From Anthonomus grandis grandis (lineage: Eukaryota > Arthropoda > Insecta > Coleoptera > Curculionidae), in assembly GCF_022605725.1 (NCBI RefSeq), contig NC_065563.1, positions 11,124,518 to 11,188,517 of the forward strand: a DNA stretch of 64,000 nt, read 5' to 3'. Shown one piece after another: positions 32,297-44,048 of the stretch. Every line of letters starts with the position of its first letter. Position 1 is the first letter of the stretch. The notes below the pieces were generated by a model. The model was not told the DNA's origin, searched no databases, and saw only the letters and a program-made list of their open reading frames with translations. The position numbers were made by a program, and so were the translations under genes.

Positions 32297-33124
32297 TATC
32301 TATGGTCTATGCGCAGAGCCTTATGTTCCCCTCGATGTGATAGAGGTATGGAACAAACCGAAACAATGCACACATACTCCCAGAGTCGACAACCCATTTG
32401 ACAATGAAATTATGCAAAAAAAAACAGGAAAAAATTTAAATATCAGTTTACCCCCATTTGTGAGTACTTCACATTGTTTATAAAGAAACTGTTTGCAAAA
32501 TACACCTTCCGCCAATTTATTAATTTTTTCCAGATAAAATTACGCTATTTAAAAAAGAAAACCGGTGAAAATACGCTAAATTTGACATAAGCCGCTAAAC
32601 TGTAGAATCATATTATTTTTAATTCGGGCCAAAATCTGAAAATTACCAAAATAATAATACATTATGGGTGTCTTCGGTAATAATAGATTTAGTTACAAGA
32701 AAAGGTAAAAACAGTTTTTGTGAAATTATTTTACGCATAATACCTAACATTTCACTTCACTAAAAAAATTGAGAGTGAATTCGCCACTTTAGAGAAGGCA
32801 CTCATGGGTCAGCCACATTGGGGGTCAAGGCTGAAGCTGCAGAATGACAAAACGCAGTTGACGACAGAACTGGCAACACCACACCTAACCTCACCTCAGG
32901 TTGTCACCTATTTGTTGACAAAACTAATCGAATACAGGGTTATTCTAATGATTAATCACGTCCCACATAGTGAGTGATTTAGTGCGTGATAACACCCTCG
33001 TCGTTATAAAATTTGGATTTCCGCCACTCTTAATAAAAAATATATATCCAAATCTACCCATTGTGCAAAAAGTCCCATAATTTTTCGTTAGTTTAGACAA
33101 AAGCCACTAAACTGCAGAATTACC

Positions 33125-33770
33125 ATTCATACTTGTTTTCAAATATCGACTGTCACTGATTTATTGACACGTCAGTGACAATATTCATTTTAGTGGTGCC
33201 CGTTTTGTTTTACCTGAACCGAAAATTTGCTAATTTTGCAACTACATTTAATTGAATAATTCAAGATTCGCTTATTAAAATTTTTTAAAACTTTGCACAA
33301 GGGTTTGCCAGATTGGTCTGTTCAAAAAGTTATCTTACATTTTTTCTATAAAATGTACAGGGAAGCCAATAATTGACCTCCTTAAAATTTACATGGGTTT
33401 TCCTATGTTCCGCTCGGCGACGCACCACCCGGTATATTATTTTATAACATACACAACATACCGAAAAATAAAATAAAAAAACTCCTGAATTTGCAATGAA
33501 TTTGTTCCTTTCATCGTGAAGGCACTGTATAAACAAGTTTTTTACCCTATTTTAATATTATGATTATATCCCGCTAACCGATCTCTCTACGAGAGAATAC
33601 TTTAGCAAAAATTGCTTCAAATTACACCCAACCATCGGGACTGTCCCTTATCACCAGCAGGTACTAAAAGTTCGAACCCTTTCCGGCGACATTTAATGAC
33701 CAAAGGTTGATTTATGAAGGAAAACCCTTTTTCGGAAAATTTTTCGAATAAAATAAACGAAAATCAACCT
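33125..33770. other. Kinase intron 5, no gene
   Basis: Intron sequence between the fold-back element and exon 5; nothing recognised. Confidence 0.45.
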
Positions 33771-33773
33771 TAC

Positions 33774-33881
33774 CTAATGCCAGGGCTATCTGGCAAACAT
33801 ACAACTGTACAAGTTCCACTGGCAAGGGACCGAGATTGTCGAGCAAGTACCACAGTTCGCCGCCCTCCACGAATTCCGTAG
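33774..33881 (-). CDS. S6kl: S6KL/RSKR-type protein kinase, coding exon 5
   Basis: The 108-base exon encodes TEFVEGGELWYLLDNLGPLP, then VELVQLYVCQIALAL. This is the hinge after the gatekeeper and helices D and E at the top of the C-lobe. The GGELW segment is usual in AGC-type kinases. Acceptor TTGGTAG and donor TTAG|GTAAGG; phases fit exons 4 and 6 (A at the entry joint, D of DFLHN at the exit joint). Confidence 0.93.
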
Positions 33882-33960
33882 CTACCAATAAAATTAAATA
33901 ATATAACGCTTTTGTTATAAAAGCAGCCGTTAAATTTAATAATAAACAAACAGTACTTAC

Positions 33961-34084
33961 CGATATACAAATGTTTACGGCTTTGCCAGTTTAAAAGACA
34001 CTTTGTGATGTAAGGGTGGTGGCCGCAAGCCTTTTGGATCTGCACCTCCTCGATCACTTGCTTCACCAAGTTATTTTCAATTAT
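33961..34084 (-). CDS. S6kl: S6KL/RSKR-type protein kinase, coding exon 4
   Basis: The 124-base exon follows an intron of only 61 bases (34085-34145) and ends ATCG|GTAAGT. It reads NNLVKQVIEEVQIQKACGHH and then PYITKCLLNWQSRKHLYI. This is helix C, with a Glu-rich stretch likely to pair with the ATP-binding Lys of exon 3, and strands 4 and 5 of the N-lobe. Confidence 0.93.
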
Positions 34085-34145
34085 CTGTTAAAAGTTGTTC
34101 ATTAATAAGCTGATAAACAGACTGGTTACGTGCAGGCAGACTCAC

Positions 34146-34374
34146 TTTAGATTTGGAGAGAACTTTTAAAGCAAATATCTTGTTCTCCTCCGTATCTTTT
34201 ACTTGATAAATCTTCCCGAAGGCTCCGCTACTGATTTGGGGCAATTTCTGGTACTTATCGTCCTTGTGGTAATTTTTGACCGGGAAATCTGGCAAAAACA
34301 AGGATTCTAACTGCGAGACCGGCCACGCCGTCTTACAGGGTTCATAAGGAAGAGTCAAAGTCGATTCTTGCCGC
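34146..34374 (-). CDS. S6kl: S6KL/RSKR-type protein kinase, coding exon 3 (ATP-binding N-lobe)
   Basis: The 229-base exon has acceptor TTCTAG and donor AAA|GTGAGT. It opens with RQESTLTLPYEPCK, then AWPVSQLESLFLPDFPV, a segment shared with the vertebrate S6K-related kinase RSKR just before its kinase domain. Then come the glycine loop (ISSGAFGKIYQV) and the strand-3 lysine (IFALKVLSK). The kinase is expected to phosphorylate Ser/Thr; its substrates in insects are not evident from sequence. Drosophila S6KL is known as a synaptic growth regulator, and equivalence here is inferred from sequence. Confidence 0.93.
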
Positions 34375-35520
34375 CTAGAATCAATTAGACATCAATGTGT
34401 GACAACAATCCGTATCAGTTTTCTATATAGATAAGCCCTGACCTTAAGTTTATTATTGATTCTAATGCAAATGCACAGATTAACAACGCTCACTTCCTCA
34501 AGTAAATTTCCTTAAAAACAACAGTATAAAAAAAAATTAATAGTCAGTTAATTTGCACATATTGTAGACGGAGAATCACGCAATAACCGTCGGCAATTAA
34601 AACATATAACATAGTTTGGGTAATTATTATAATTTATACTATGATTAAGTGTTTGAAAAATTGATAAAAAGAGATCATTGAATAGGAGCATGTTTATTAA
34701 TTGAAATGCGTATATTTACCCATGAATGGCATATAAAGATAAAGGGGCTAAAGAAAGGCAACTGTAACTGAAGTAGGTCATTTGTGACAAAACAGTTTGT
34801 TTATAAAGAAATTAATCTTCCAGTTAGTGCGGAAGTGATGATCCACTATAGTGCACAGCAACAATACTTGAATAAGCAATAGCTTCATCGGTTTAACCGC
34901 CTGTTATTGGATATTTAATGAATAGCATTAGAACTGGGTGTCTTCCATGATTTTTGGAAAATAATCTACTTAACCCTTTTGACAGGATAAATCACGGGAT
35001 ACTCTTGGAGCAGTAACTGCGGGTTGACAATTTCATGAGGTGGATTTACAGCTACCTATCAAACAGGTCTCAAATTGTAAATGTCAATGGCTTTATATCC
35101 TATGAGCTAAACTCATTCAAAAAATTTTATCCTGAAAATATGTCCAAAAGTATTTAATAAATTGCCAAATGACATAATTGAAAGCTTTTTTAGTTTTGAA
35201 GTGTTACTCTGATATTAAGACCTACCTTTCGGAGGATTTGCTTGATTTGAACATTCCATGAAGAGAAATTCTTTGCGGTAAGGAAACCTCTGAATAAATA
35301 ATATTAAAATCAAAAAATAAATGCCATAGTAATGAAAACTCTTATTTTACTTGACATGTCTTTCACTAACGATCATCACACATCATCAGAAAATTAATAG
35401 TTTTGTGATTTGAGTGTCCCTCCAAAGGTTCCAACCATATATAGGACAAAATGCCCCAGTATTTGTTTCTCCAAGCATAAAAATGCTAAAAAATTTGTCT
35501 TGTAGAATACACCACTATCA
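34375..35520. other. Kinase intron 2 (right-to-left), no gene
   Basis: No coding signal; part of the 9.5-kb intron that also holds the LINE fragments. Confidence 0.4.
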
Positions 35521-35523
35521 AAA

Positions 35524-35815
35524 GTGACAACAATTAGGAATCTTGGAGTTGTATTTGACTTCTCTTTGTCATTTAAATTTCATATATATTATCTGAATTT
35601 GTACCAAAGCCCTTGGAATGACAGGAATCGTCAAGAGATGTACAAGAGATTCTACCCTCCTATTTGCATTCTCTACTGCACTTTGATCAAACTTTTGCTG
35701 GAGTATGTCTGTTCAGTCTGCACTCCGCAGTATGCACGTTATATTCACAGGTTCAAACAGCTGCAATAGAGACTCCAAAATTGATTCTGTTGAAAACTAT
35801 GATTATAGAGTTCTG
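35524..35815 (+). pseudogene. LINE reverse-transcriptase C-terminal fragment (copy A)
   Basis: A frame with TTIRNLGVVFDFSLSFKFHI matches the thumb region of jockey-like RT. Positions about 35593-35812 are duplicated at 42357-42565. Confidence 0.7.
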
Positions 35816-36014
35816 TACTTTTTTTTTTTTCTTAATAACTTTATTTATGACCCAAAAACAGTTTACAAACTGGCACCAGGGCCTAAAACTTAACAAAAAA
35901 AAAAAGAAAAAAATACAACAAAATTAGGAACATAATTCTAAATAAATTTAGTACAATATTACTTGATTAATATAGAGATTATGGCTTACAGCCTTACATA
36001 TTTAATATATTTAT

Positions 36015-36524
36015 TTAGTTTACCTTAAGGTATTGTTTTAGTCTTTTACACATATTTTTGTAGCTTTTTAGATTCACAATAGTTTCTGGAATTTTATTGA
36101 AGACACTTATTGCACTATGTAATGGAGAGTCCTGACATTTTTTTGTTCGCACCAATGCATTTCTCAACATGTTTTTATTTCTTAGCTGATACTTTTGACA
36201 GTCTTTAATTTGTAATAATTTTCCCTTTAAACTAGTCTTAATATTATTTAACTGTATACATTTTATAAATTTAATTTGTTCATAGGTTCTTAATTGATTA
36301 ATGTTTAAAATACCAGTATTTTTATAAATTATATCACTTGGTGTGTAATAATCTAAAGAATAAACTAATTTAACTGCTTTATTTTGCACTCGTTGTATTT
36401 TATTTAATAAATAATTTGGAACATTTCCCCAACATACTATAAGGTACCTCAAATGTGGTTCAATAAAGCTGTTGTAGAGTAATTTTTTTGTTTTAATATT
36501 TAACATGTGAGAGCACCTTTTCAT
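36015..36524 (-). pseudogene. LINE reverse-transcriptase C-terminal fragment, minus strand
   Basis: An open frame of 169 codons reads NIKTKKLLYNSFIEPHLRYL, then WGNVPNYLLNKIQRVQNKAV and LQLRTYEQ-like helices. This is the post-thumb C-terminal region of jockey/CR1-type ORF2 proteins. Neither the catalytic palm nor the endonuclease is attached. Confidence 0.8.
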
Positions 36525-36654
36525 TTATTCTTTTCTGTGGAATAAATATTAAGTTCTTTGTTGTGTTTGTTTTTACTATACATAAATGACATGGCAAGAT
36601 CACAGGTAAATTTACTCAAATTACCTGTGATCTTGATTCTTGCTGTGATTTAGA

Positions 36655-38016
36655 TATGATCGTCAAATGGGCACGAATACTACCAAGGCTCGTGGAGGTG
36701 GTGTATCGATTGCGGCTAAAAAGAAGGTATGTACACATATAATTATTGTTATCCCACCTGTTGATGTGGATATTTATCAGATCTATTTGACTTTCACAAT
36801 AAACAATCAAAGCTTTGTTGTTGGTTGCATTTATACATATACCATCTCCATCTCCACTTCAAGCCTATTTAAGAATCCATTGAACATGTCTGTGCTTTCT
36901 CTGGCCAACTGCTTTAGCTTCTATAACTTTTTTCAGGTAAATGGGGTTGCCTTAGTGTCCACATTAGTATCCAACGTGCAATAGACAAAATTTTTGAGAA
37001 TAGCTTACACCATACAGCAATTTGTTTTGACCTTTGTTGTGCAAAAAAATTCTGATATGAGGTATATTTTTATCATTTTGGTAAGGAAGATTACATAGCA
37101 ATTAACGATTCTCTTACTGGGATAGACTGGAATCAATTGTTTTTGGGAGAGGACATCTATTTATGTCATAGTTTCAATTTTCTATAATGGTGATCTGCTC
37201 CTTGATGGAAATGTTTATTCCTCTAAAGAGGTACAAAAGTTTTTCTTTTCCATCTTGGTTTTCTTTAGAGCTTCGCAGTTTGATCATAAGAAAGAAATGA
37301 ATTCACAAAAAGTTTAAAATTAGTGGTCAACATAATGAATTTGTATTTTTGAGACATCAATGTGAGTAGTGCTATCAACAATACACTAATAAGGTGGAAA
37401 TGAATCTTGCTGGCAATCCAGGGTACTTCTGGTCATCAAGAACTGGTTTTGCCTTTCCTTCCAGAATGACATAACAGCATTAGCATGAATATCTCGGATA
37501 CTGCGGATATGTTTGCAGAATACTTTTCATCTGTCTACTCAGATGAGCAAGTCAATGACATACCATCTTTTGATCTGTAGAGCACTTTAACTCTGTCAAC
37601 GCAGGATGTTTATGACGTTATATTACTTCCTCTAAGAATAAGCTCTATGGTCCAGAGATGGGATTCTGGCATTCTTCCTAAAGAAATGTGTCTGTGTTCT
37701 TACGAAAACGATACTGTTCATTTTTAACAAATCTCTGGGTACTGGTTCTTATCCCACTCTCTGGAAGAGAAGTCCATTTTAAAATCTGATGGTAGAAATG
37801 AAATTTCCAATTATCAGGCTGTGTGCAACCAATCTGAGTTGCCAAAGCTGCTTGACTGTCTGGTCAGTCCTAGGATTGCCTGATATATACAGATATTTTA
37901 CAGATTTTTCCAAAGCTTTTGATCGGGTTAACCATGGAGTACTCTTGCAAAAGCTTATAGGGCTTTAGGTATTGTGTGGCCTCTTCTTCAGCGGATCTCC
38001 GAATTCATCAGAGGTA
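36655..38016 (+). mobile_element. LINE (jockey-like) on the plus strand, left half
   Basis: Degraded frames in order: apurinic-type endonuclease region (KARGGGVSIAAKK at 36690, then FTINNQSFVVGCIY at 36795), RT fingers region (FAEYFSSVYS near 37512), and RT palm start YFTDFSKAFDRVNHGVLLQK (37895-37950). It breaks at about 38016, where a minus-strand LINE is inserted, and resumes at about 40790. Confidence 0.75.
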
Positions 38017-40789
38017 TTATTATTATTTATTATTATTATGTTGACAATAGCAGGCGGTGAGACCGATGAAGCTATTGTTTCTTCCGTATGTTTCAGGCTT
38101 GAGTAGGTGGACCTGCTCACATGCAGTAGTGGATCATTCTCTCCGAATTTTGTCCCAGCTCAACATCAACGCGATTCTTGAAGATATTCGTATTTGGGGC
38201 CGTCACCGTTTCCTGATTTAACGAGTCCCACAAGTGCACTGCACGATTTGTTACAACATTTTTTCTGGGAAGTTTTGCCGTTCTTTCTTTTTCAAGCTTC
38301 CTTGTATGTCCTCGGAGATGATGGTTTTACTGATTCTGGTTATGTGACGTTCCCATTTTAGGTCTGATGTTATTAGGACTCCTAGATCATTTTGTTCGCT
38401 CACTGATTTTAAGGCACATCCATCCAGAAAATATTCATTATCAGGATTATCTGGACCGATCCTCAACACTGTGCATTTGGATGTGTTTAGTTTCATACCC
38501 CATTGTCTTGACCACATCTCAACATTTTGCAGGTCTGTCTGGAGCAGCGCGCTGCGCTGGTTAGAGGATTAGCATATATTTTGCAGTCATCTGCAAACAG
38601 ACTTGTGTCCATCTTTATAAGTCCAACTAGATCAAACAAATATGATGTAAAAAGCACTGGGCCAACTACCGATCCCTGGATAACGCCGCTGCTCACTCGA
38701 TGTGGACTGGACAGCTCCCCATTGACTATAACCTGGTAGAATCTCTCATTCAGTAATGCCTTGATCAGATCAAGCAGTTTTCCTCTGACTCCAAAATGCT
38801 CCAGCTTTGCCATTAAGAGCTTATGCAGGACTTAATCAAAGTCAAGATATATTATGTCTGTTGGCTGGCCAATGTCGTGATTTTTTGTCCAGTCATTCAA
38901 ACACTCTAAAAGGTTTGTTGTTGTTGAACGTTTAGGTAAAAAACCATGCTGAGAGGCAGGTATTAAACCATTTTCCAGAAAGAATGCTATGAGCTCCTTA
39001 ACTATTACTTTCTCCATACATTTCAGTGGGTTGCATGTGAGGCTGATAGGTCTGTAGTTTTCCAGTTTGTTCCTGTCTCCCTTCTTGAACAGTGGTGTCA
39101 CAATTGAATGTTTCCATTCTTTTGGTATCTTTCCTTGTTCCAAACATTCCTGCATTGCCCCCGAAAGCAAGCGACTGAGGGAATTTCTGCAATTTTAAAG
39201 GAAAACTGTTGGGAATTTATCTGGTCCTGGGCTTGAGTCTCTTTTCATATTTTCAAGCGCTTCTTCGACTTTCTCTTTTGTAAAATGAATAGTTACAATT
39301 GAGGGTTGCACCCTGCTGTGATTAGGCAATAATGGAATTGGATATGAATCCTTCGTGAATGCTGTATCAAACTGTGCTGCGAATGTTTCCGCCATGGATT
39401 TGCTGTCTAGAAACTGCTGGGTTGCTGTATCTTTTAGGGTTATGGTTGAGATTTTCGAGTTTGAGTTGCGATTTACATATTTCTTTCTGGCTTCAACTTA
39501 TGTTTGGTAATATTATTTTGGCACATATAGGCTTAATATTTGTCCTGAGTTTTGTTTGTTATATACTTTTCCCAGAGTTTCCGTTTTTTGTTAATTTCTT
39601 TGACAATATTTTCATTTATCCATGGTTTTTGGGGGTTTGTTTTCACACGTCTGGTAGGAATGTATTGTTCGATAGCACCATTCACAACATTTTGAAAGTT
39701 TTCGAAGGTCGATTTGTTCGCATGCGCTGGTTGTAGTTGAATGAAGTGGTTGATTTCTTCATAGTTTGCAGTGTAAAAGTTTCTTCTTACAATTGTTTGT
39801 GTTTGTTTGGGTGGAATTTTTAGTTGTGTTTTTGCTTTTATTACGACATGGTGGCTGCGGCCAATGGGCGGTTCTGAGCAAAGATCAAAGATGCTTTTAG
39901 GATCGTTGGTTATGAAGAGGTCCAAAAGGGAACTTTGGTCTTTTCTGTATCTTGTTGGGAAATCAATCAACTGCTGGGCTCTTATTTCTTGATACAATAT
40001 ACTTGATACTTTTGTTCATTAATCCTGCTTAATGTTGGGGTAGTTGAAGCCTCCCACAACAATTGTTGGGCATTTTGATGATGTGTATGTCTTTTTTATA
40101 GTATCTATCATGTGGGTATTGACCTCTTCGCTAGTAGTTGTTCCAGGTCTGTATAAACAAGCCACAGACAAATTCACTTCACATATCTAGACATCCAGCC
40201 ATACTGCATCAATTGGTGTTTGGAATTTGTGATATATCCGAGAAAATGCAATTTATTTTAAAGCCATTAATTTTTTCCTTGGCCAGAATACATACACTTC
40301 CCCCTTTTTGATTTTTGGTCTCCGCGGTATGTATTATATCCATCTATGCTAATCAGGCTATCACTTATGCCGCCCTGCAGCCATGTTTCTGTCAGGCATA
40401 ATAAAAGTGGGATTCGCTGTTGCAACTCTTGCTTTCCATTCGTCTATCTTGTTCACCACCGAGTTCAAATTACTATACCAAAACGATTTTCGATAATTGT
40501 AGGTATACCATTTAAGTACTTTATGATTAAATTGGTCCTTCCTTCGGCCTTTTGTTCCTCTAAGTCGGCCAGAACCCCCTTCAAGAACGTTCTCTGGGCC
40601 TCTGTTTGATCGTTTTTCATGTAAATGCCTGGTTGTTTCTCCTCAAGTAACTTGCCACTCTTTAGGGCCTTCAGAGCTTCTTCTTTTGTTGGCAGGATCA
40701 CTCTAAGGGGTCTTCGTTTATCCGCAGCTTCTCTCCCCAGCCTAAATATTTTGGTCTCTTCTGGCAGAGTGAGATTCATCCCCAAAAAA
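38017..40789 (-). mobile_element. LINE (jockey/CR1-like), minus strand, 5' truncated with (TAA)n-type tail
   Basis: Read right to left: C-terminal part of ORF1 (40785-40465; LGREAADKRRPLRVILPTKE); endonuclease piece with VVGGFNYPN (about 40050); ORF2 (39997-39533; DFPTRYRKDQSSLLDLFITN, SHHVVIKAK); RT fingers (39395-39195; SSPGPDKFP); RT body (39170-38832; WKHSIVTPLFKKGDRNKLEN, YRPISL, ASQHGFLPKRS); palm with catalytic SLFADDCKIYA (38813-38493); thumb (38517-38251). The 3' end is an (ATAATA)n-like tract at 38016-38040. Stops and frameshifts abound, for example at 38831 between two RT pieces. Confidence 0.85.
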
Positions 40790-41450
40790 AGACCTATTGA
40801 TTGTTAATCTTGGAGGTTCCACTGAAATTTTGGCGTCATCTGGGGTACCGCAGGGCTCCCACTAGGCCCTGTTCTGTTTTGCTTTTTTTTTTTTTTGATT
40901 GATTTAGTTTGGAAACTTGAAATTTACAAGTCAGCGACAATTTTTGACAAAAAAAATTTAAACAAAGAAATGAGAAGCCCTAAGAGAACTTGCGATGCAA
41001 AATCTGTATTATATTTATAAATGTGTCACTACCGCCACACTATATTTGCAGATGACATTACCATTGCGCGAACCAACAGAGATGTTCTAATTACTTGGGA
41101 GTTCCTTATTATACCAGAAACATCTTGATCTCAAAGCCTTTAAAGAAATTGATAAGGATTTAGAGCTGTTAATATGTTCTGCTCAAATCTTCCTAAAGAA
41201 GTAATTTTAGCATCTGAAACATTTGAGCCAACTAAATTTAAGTTTTCTTAGCAGTTCTATAGCAATTAATCTCTCCAAATATTAAAAGAATTTGTAAAAA
41301 TTTCAATCACACATTGCAAAATATAGGGACTTGCATCGAATCAAGAAGAGTCAAATCTACTATGATGAGCTTTTAGGGTAAGTTTAGAGTAAGGCAAAGT
41401 TTTTGAGTAATGATTTGCCCCAAACAAACTCACCCTGATCATCCCAAGAT
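40790..41450 (+). pseudogene. LINE on the plus strand, right half (continuation)
   Basis: ASSGVPQGSHLGP-like sequence at 40836-40872, then a T-rich insertion with unrelated sequence to about 41030. The catalytic box then follows as RHTIFADDITIARTNRD (about 41030-41085). It continues the RT that stops at 38016. Confidence 0.65.
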
Positions 41451-41459
41451 TAACAATAG

Positions 41460-42356
41460 TACCCAAAAACGCCAATCAGTCGTTTGCTAATGTTCGCTGA
41501 TGATGTGAAGTTATTTAGGCTTATCACATCCCTTTATGATGCTGTCCTCCTGCAAAAAGACCTTAATTTGTTTTTCTATTGGTGCCACTTGAATAGAATG
41601 TCGTTTAATATCAGTAAGTGCCACAAGATTACTTTTTCTAAGCAAAGAAACCCTATTGCTTTTCTTTATAAAATAAACAATGTAGCAATGTAGACTCCAG
41701 GTTTACAACGGATTTGTCTTTGTTTACTTTTAGATTGCTTTATTGCTCTCTTGTTAGGCCCGTCTTAGAGTATGGCTCAATTGTGTGGTCCCCTTCATAT
41801 AACTGCTACATTGGGTGGATTGAAAAGGCTCAAAATAAATTTTTAAGGGTATAGCTGCTTTTAGATGAGGTTACAGGAGACAGGAGTATTACTATCATTG
41901 GGTCAGGGATAACCTGAACTTACCCACACTAGAGTCAGTCACAAAGAACATTACTGGACTTATGTTTTATGCATAAGGTTTTAAATGCTACTATAGATTG
42001 TCCTGAGTTATTGTCTCTTTTTAATCTTAGGGTGCCTTCCAGATTGAATAGACAATCAGAAATATTTTCAGTCCCATTCCACGATACCAATTATGGTATT
42101 AACAAGCCAATTACACGAATGGCTTGAAGTGCTAATGGTCTGTCAGGACAGATAAACTTTTTTGACTCTAGGATAACATCTTTTAAGGGGCAGTTAAAGA
42201 ATATTATTTCATAGGGGCTTTAATTAATTAACTCATCTACACCTTTCATTGATTTATAGATAGTTTTGTATCTGTATATATATGTTTGTATGGGTATGCT
42301 ATGTAACACTTTTGTAAATGGATTCCGTTAATAAATAAATAAATAAATAAATAAAT
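41460..42356 (+). mobile_element. Another LINE 3' fragment with (TAAA)n tail
   Basis: From 41484 a frame has MLMFADDVKLF, then WCHLNRMSFNISKCHKITFS (RT palm and thumb), then VRPVLEYGSIVWSPSYNCYI in another frame. The fragment ends at 42330-42356 in AATAAATAAATAAATAAATA, a typical tail of this class. Confidence 0.75.
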
Positions 42357-43110
42357 GAATTTGTACCAAAGCCCTTGGAATGACAGAAATCGTCAAGAGA
42401 TTTACACAAGAGATTCTACCCTCCTATTTGCATTCTCTACTGCACTTTGCTGGAATATGCCTGGTCTATGCACATTATATTCAAAGGTTTTAAACAGTTG
42501 CGATAGAAACTGCAAAATCCAAAATTGATTCTGTTGACAACTATGATTACAGAGTTCTGTTTTAAAGAGAATTAAAGAACAAAGAGATTTTAAGGATCTG
42601 TATAACATTATGGCTCCTGTTGTTATTCTCGAGAACTAACTTTTCTGTAGAACAAATATTAAGTTGTTTTTATGGTACATAAATGACATTGCAAGTCTAA
42701 ATATTGCAAGTAAATTTACTCGATTTGCATGTGATGCAACAGTGCTATGCATTAAGCTTCAATTAAGCTACAAATCTAAATGGAAGAATAAATAGGGACA
42801 TTGCTGTGATAAAAAAATGGTGTGACTGTAATAAATTAACTCTAAATATTGCCAAAACCAGCATTATAAATTTTAAATGCTGTTTTAGTAAAGTATACTT
42901 GGGTACAAGTGCTTTAAATAATTTGAGTGAAATTGAATTGCTAGGAATAGGCATAGACAATAAATTAAAATTTGAAAGCCATATTAGGCTACTAAGCAAT
43001 AAACTAGCACCAAATTGTTATGCTCTTAAATGTCCCGAGAGGTTGAGTTTAGTGTTGCCAAAAATACTTATTTTACATTAATTGAATTAAATCTAAGGTA
43101 TGGATTATGT
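42357..43110 (+). pseudogene. LINE fragment (copy B of the 35.6-kb piece) with RT palm and thumb
   Basis: Positions 42357-42565 repeat 35593-35812 almost base for base (CCAAAGCCCTTGGAATGACA, CCTCCTATTTGCATTCTCTA). From about 42650, broken frames read ASKFTRFACDATVLCIK (decayed FADD box), then IKKWCDCNKLTLNIAKTSII and IELLGIGIDNKLKFESHI. Confidence 0.7.
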
Positions 43111-43855
43111 TTCTGGGGTGCACATTGTGACCAACTTTTCAAAAGTGTTGCATAAAAGTGCTACCAGATACATTTGTTAAATTGGAGTGAGTAGAAGGGC
43201 TAACGATGTAATTTTACCAATACCTAACAGTACATCAATAAAAAAAATCCTTTTTAGCAGAGATTTTAAGTGTACCGTGTCCTTTTTTAACATGTTTTAA
43301 TGTTAAAGTTTTAAGATTTTATTGATGTATAAGTATATAATATTGTAATTTGTAAAATGTGTAAGTGTGAATTAATTCCTGTAGGATTTTAGATTGATGT
43401 GAATTTGTGACTTCAACTTTTGGGATGTTTTACAGGGAATTTGTTGGGTTCTTTTGTGATTATTTTTTGCTTTTTCTTGTTCCTTTTATTTATTTATTAA
43501 CCCTGTTTTGTTTTATGACTGTAATAGTGATAGGTTGTGCATATCGAGTGATAATTTGTATGAACTATCCTTAAGCTGTTTAAAGTTATTAAAATATTGT
43601 AATTGTAAAAATGAGTAAATAGCAATAAACACTTACAATTAATAATAATATTATTGAATTATAAACTGAAAAATTGCCATAAGAAGCTTCCCCGGAGAAC
43701 AAACTTTTTTGTTGCTGCAAAGCTGGAATTGCCGATTACCAAAAAGCGATTTTATTAAAATGGGAACAAAGAAGCTCATGTCCTACTAATAACACTCTGA
43801 CATAAAGTAAAAACCTGAATTTCTTTGATCAAGTACAAGCAAGTAAACCGAAATG
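43111..43855. other. End of the LINE region and intron spacer
   Basis: AT-rich; probably LINE 3' sequence, then unique intron near exon 2. Confidence 0.35.
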
Positions 43856-43861
43856 ACTCAC

Positions 43862-43968
43862 CTTCTTCGAGAAACCCTTGACCAGGGCCTGGATACAGTA
43901 CTACAAGTAGATTCTTGACTATCGACGCTCAGAAAGCTCTTTAAACTGTTGTGTTCCGAGTTGCTTTT
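43862..43968 (-). CDS. S6kl: S6KL/RSKR-type protein kinase, coding exon 2
   Basis: The 107-base exon (acceptor CGTAG, donor AGAAG|GTGAGT) encodes a Ser/Arg-rich linker: NSEHNSLKSFLSVDSQESTC, then STVSRPWSRVSRR. It is predicted to be disordered and rich in potential phosphorylation sites. Phase 0 at entry and two bases carried out, which join exon 3 as Arg. It is separated from exon 3 by a 9.5-kb intron packed with LINEs. Confidence 0.8.
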
Positions 43969-44048
43969 CTACGAATCATAAAAAAAAAACATATTTATAA
44001 GAATGACGCAGTTTAACAACAAAATTACAAGAATATCTCCTGTGGTAC

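Larger units (their letters stand above)
31510..33124. mobile_element. Fold-back element with arms of about 0.32 kb
   Basis: The left arm (31510-32118, interrupted by a 273-bp insertion) is matched in reverse complement by the right arm (32806-33124). Shared phrases in order include CTGCAGTTTAGYGGCTTTTG, AGAGTGGCGGAAATCCAAA, TCACTCACTATG, AACCCTGTATTCGATTAG, GTTGTCACCTATTTG and ACTGGCAACACCACACC. About 0.69 kb lies between the arms. No transposase is encoded. Confidence 0.85.

Noticed and set aside
32162..32401. Frames in the AACCC/GGGTT palindrome
   Set aside because: Low-complexity translation (NPTQPNPTQP) of a simple repeat.
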